Assembly: GCA_021613335.1 (NCBI GenBank)
Contig: JAJTWR010000332.1
Location: 2,219,001 to 2,283,000 of the forward strand
Length of the DNA: 64,000 nucleotides
Reading direction: 5' to 3'
From: Whitmania pigra
Taxonomy: Eukaryota > Annelida > Clitellata > Hirudinida > Haemopidae
Of the stretch, positions 62,805 through 64,000 are shown piece after piece. The position numbers were made by a program, and so were the translations under genes. How positions within the stretch are numbered: position 1 is the first letter of the stretch; every line of letters starts with the position of its first letter. Below the pieces are notes generated by a model, which had not been told where the DNA came from, made no database searches, and saw nothing but the letters and a program-made list of their open reading frames with translations.

Positions 62805-64000
62805 GTTAGTGTTGGGCGAGTGAGTGAATGAATGAGTTATATCTGCAAGTAAATATTTCTCTGATCCGATGAACAGAAGTTTCATAAGACAAAATGGCGG
62901 ATAGTTTTGTTCATTCATGCGTGCATGACGGACGCCATCCATTTATTAAAGGAGCGTGGAAAAGAAATATTAAAAATCTGGCGTCACATGTGACGTGATG
63001 ATGACGATCATTGATATTTTTATATCACCTTAAATAATGAAATTATTATTCTTTTAAATGCGTTATAATAATATTATATTCTGCAATATTATTGTTGTTG
63101 TCGTTGTTGCCACCACGCAACCTCAGCAATGCTTACACTAATATTATTAAAAGGAAATAATTATTTAAATAATGTAATTATTAACTTTTTACTGAATGGC
63201 ATTTACACGTCTACAAAAAAATCACAAATGATGAACTTCCAGCGCGATAATGATGAGTTCATCGCAACATCAATCTTCCTCTTTAATTATTCTGCACAAT
63301 CGAATTTTATGATTTGTAAGGTTATAACAGCTGTTGAAGGTCGTTTCAAAGATCATCACAAACGTGTGTTCAATTTCGTCTGTTTCATGATTAGTTTTTG
63401 AGTAATTTATGCGAGACTAGAATTTATTATCGATTCTCGTTTTCTACTCACTTTTATACATATTTATATTGTTTATAAATATTAGTGTTGCATTGTTTAT
63501 ACTTATTAATATTGTATCGTTTATAAATATTAATATTGTTGTAAACTTGAAAATTAATTAAGTTTATATTGCTAAAATAATTAAATCTAAATTTCATTAT
63601 ATTTGGTATCTTTGTCGGGCACGTGGTATCTAATATTTCTACAGAAAAGCATTCTCGATATTCACCTGACATTCAGCGAGAATCCAAACAACTTAGAAGC
63701 CCAAATATACATTTGCATCTTCTAAGTACCTCAATTCCTTAAATTACCTTCGATTATTCAGTTCCGTTAACTGAATACTTGCTTAATAAACTTACTCTAA
63801 AACTTACTAGTTCCCGGACCCCAGGTTATTTCAATATATTAATATTGTATTGTTTATACATAGTTATATTGTATTGTTACATAGTTAGATTGTATTGGTT
63901 ATATATTTTATGTGTTATCATGGGGATGTTGTGGGAGGCTTTATTCCAAAGAGAGCAGCATATGTGGACGATTCAACGTGTCCCACGCTTGTCATAGGAG
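62805..64000 (+). other. DBX-like intron interrupting the homeobox, 3' edge of window
   Basis: After the donor at 62805 no sequence encoding the end of the homeodomain is found to 64000, so the intron exceeds 1.2 kb. It contains AAAATGGCGG (YY1-like) at 62892-62901 and AT-rich ~33-base repeats (attgtttataaatattaatattgt) at 63466-63545 and 63826-63900. Confidence 0.65.

Overview
This is a window of animal nuclear DNA, AT-rich and dominated by non-coding sequence. Genes are split into short exons by GT..AG introns, and codon-level homology to metazoan families is clear. The gene set (a DBX-class homeobox gene, a DMTF1-like Myb gene, an OGFr-domain gene and a FMRFamide-receptor-like GPCR) and the wealth of decayed transposons point to a bilaterian invertebrate. 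I favour a lophotrochozoan such as an annelid, but that is inference. There is no sign of prokaryotic, organellar or viral DNA.

Layout. (1) 1197-2963, + strand: a four-exon gene for a ~506-residue coiled-coil protein of unknown family with a Ser/Pro-rich tail. (2) 4960-6350: a LINE 3' end carrying an inserted hAT MITE, then fragments of a hAT and a Tc1 transposase. (3) 7061-8973, +: an OGFr-domain protein in five exons with a PIP-box-like motif near its N terminus. (4) 9503-13461, -: a ten-exon DMTF1-like Myb gene, tail to tail with gene 3. (5) 13974-18300: hAT remnants, one with perfect 8-bp target duplications. (6) 18.3-31 kb: a gene desert with large (ATT)n arrays, a LINE 3' end and SINEs. 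(7) 32619 to ~40 kb, +: a class A peptide GPCR whose last transmembrane exon lies beyond a ~5-kb intron filled with LINE and Helitron debris. (8) 40.8-43 kb: two large ATT arrays in opposite orientation. (9) 44333-47243: a decayed pogo-like element; 47990-50870: a Tc1 element split by a hAT; 53938-54998: an unclassified element with terminal inverted repeats. (10) 59853-62804, +: a DBX-like homeobox gene, cut by the window edge after homeodomain residue 44.

The genes do not form a pathway. They look like ordinary neighbours on a chromosome. Most of the structure worth attention is regulatory (clusters of perfect cAMP-response-element palindromes, a CCAAT-box cluster) or concerns nested transposons whose order of insertion can be read directly. 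I found no evidence for a new multi-gene system.

Limits: exon borders come from reading frame, splice dinucleotides and remembered family motifs. No alignment was run. 5' ends and UTRs are not established for any gene.
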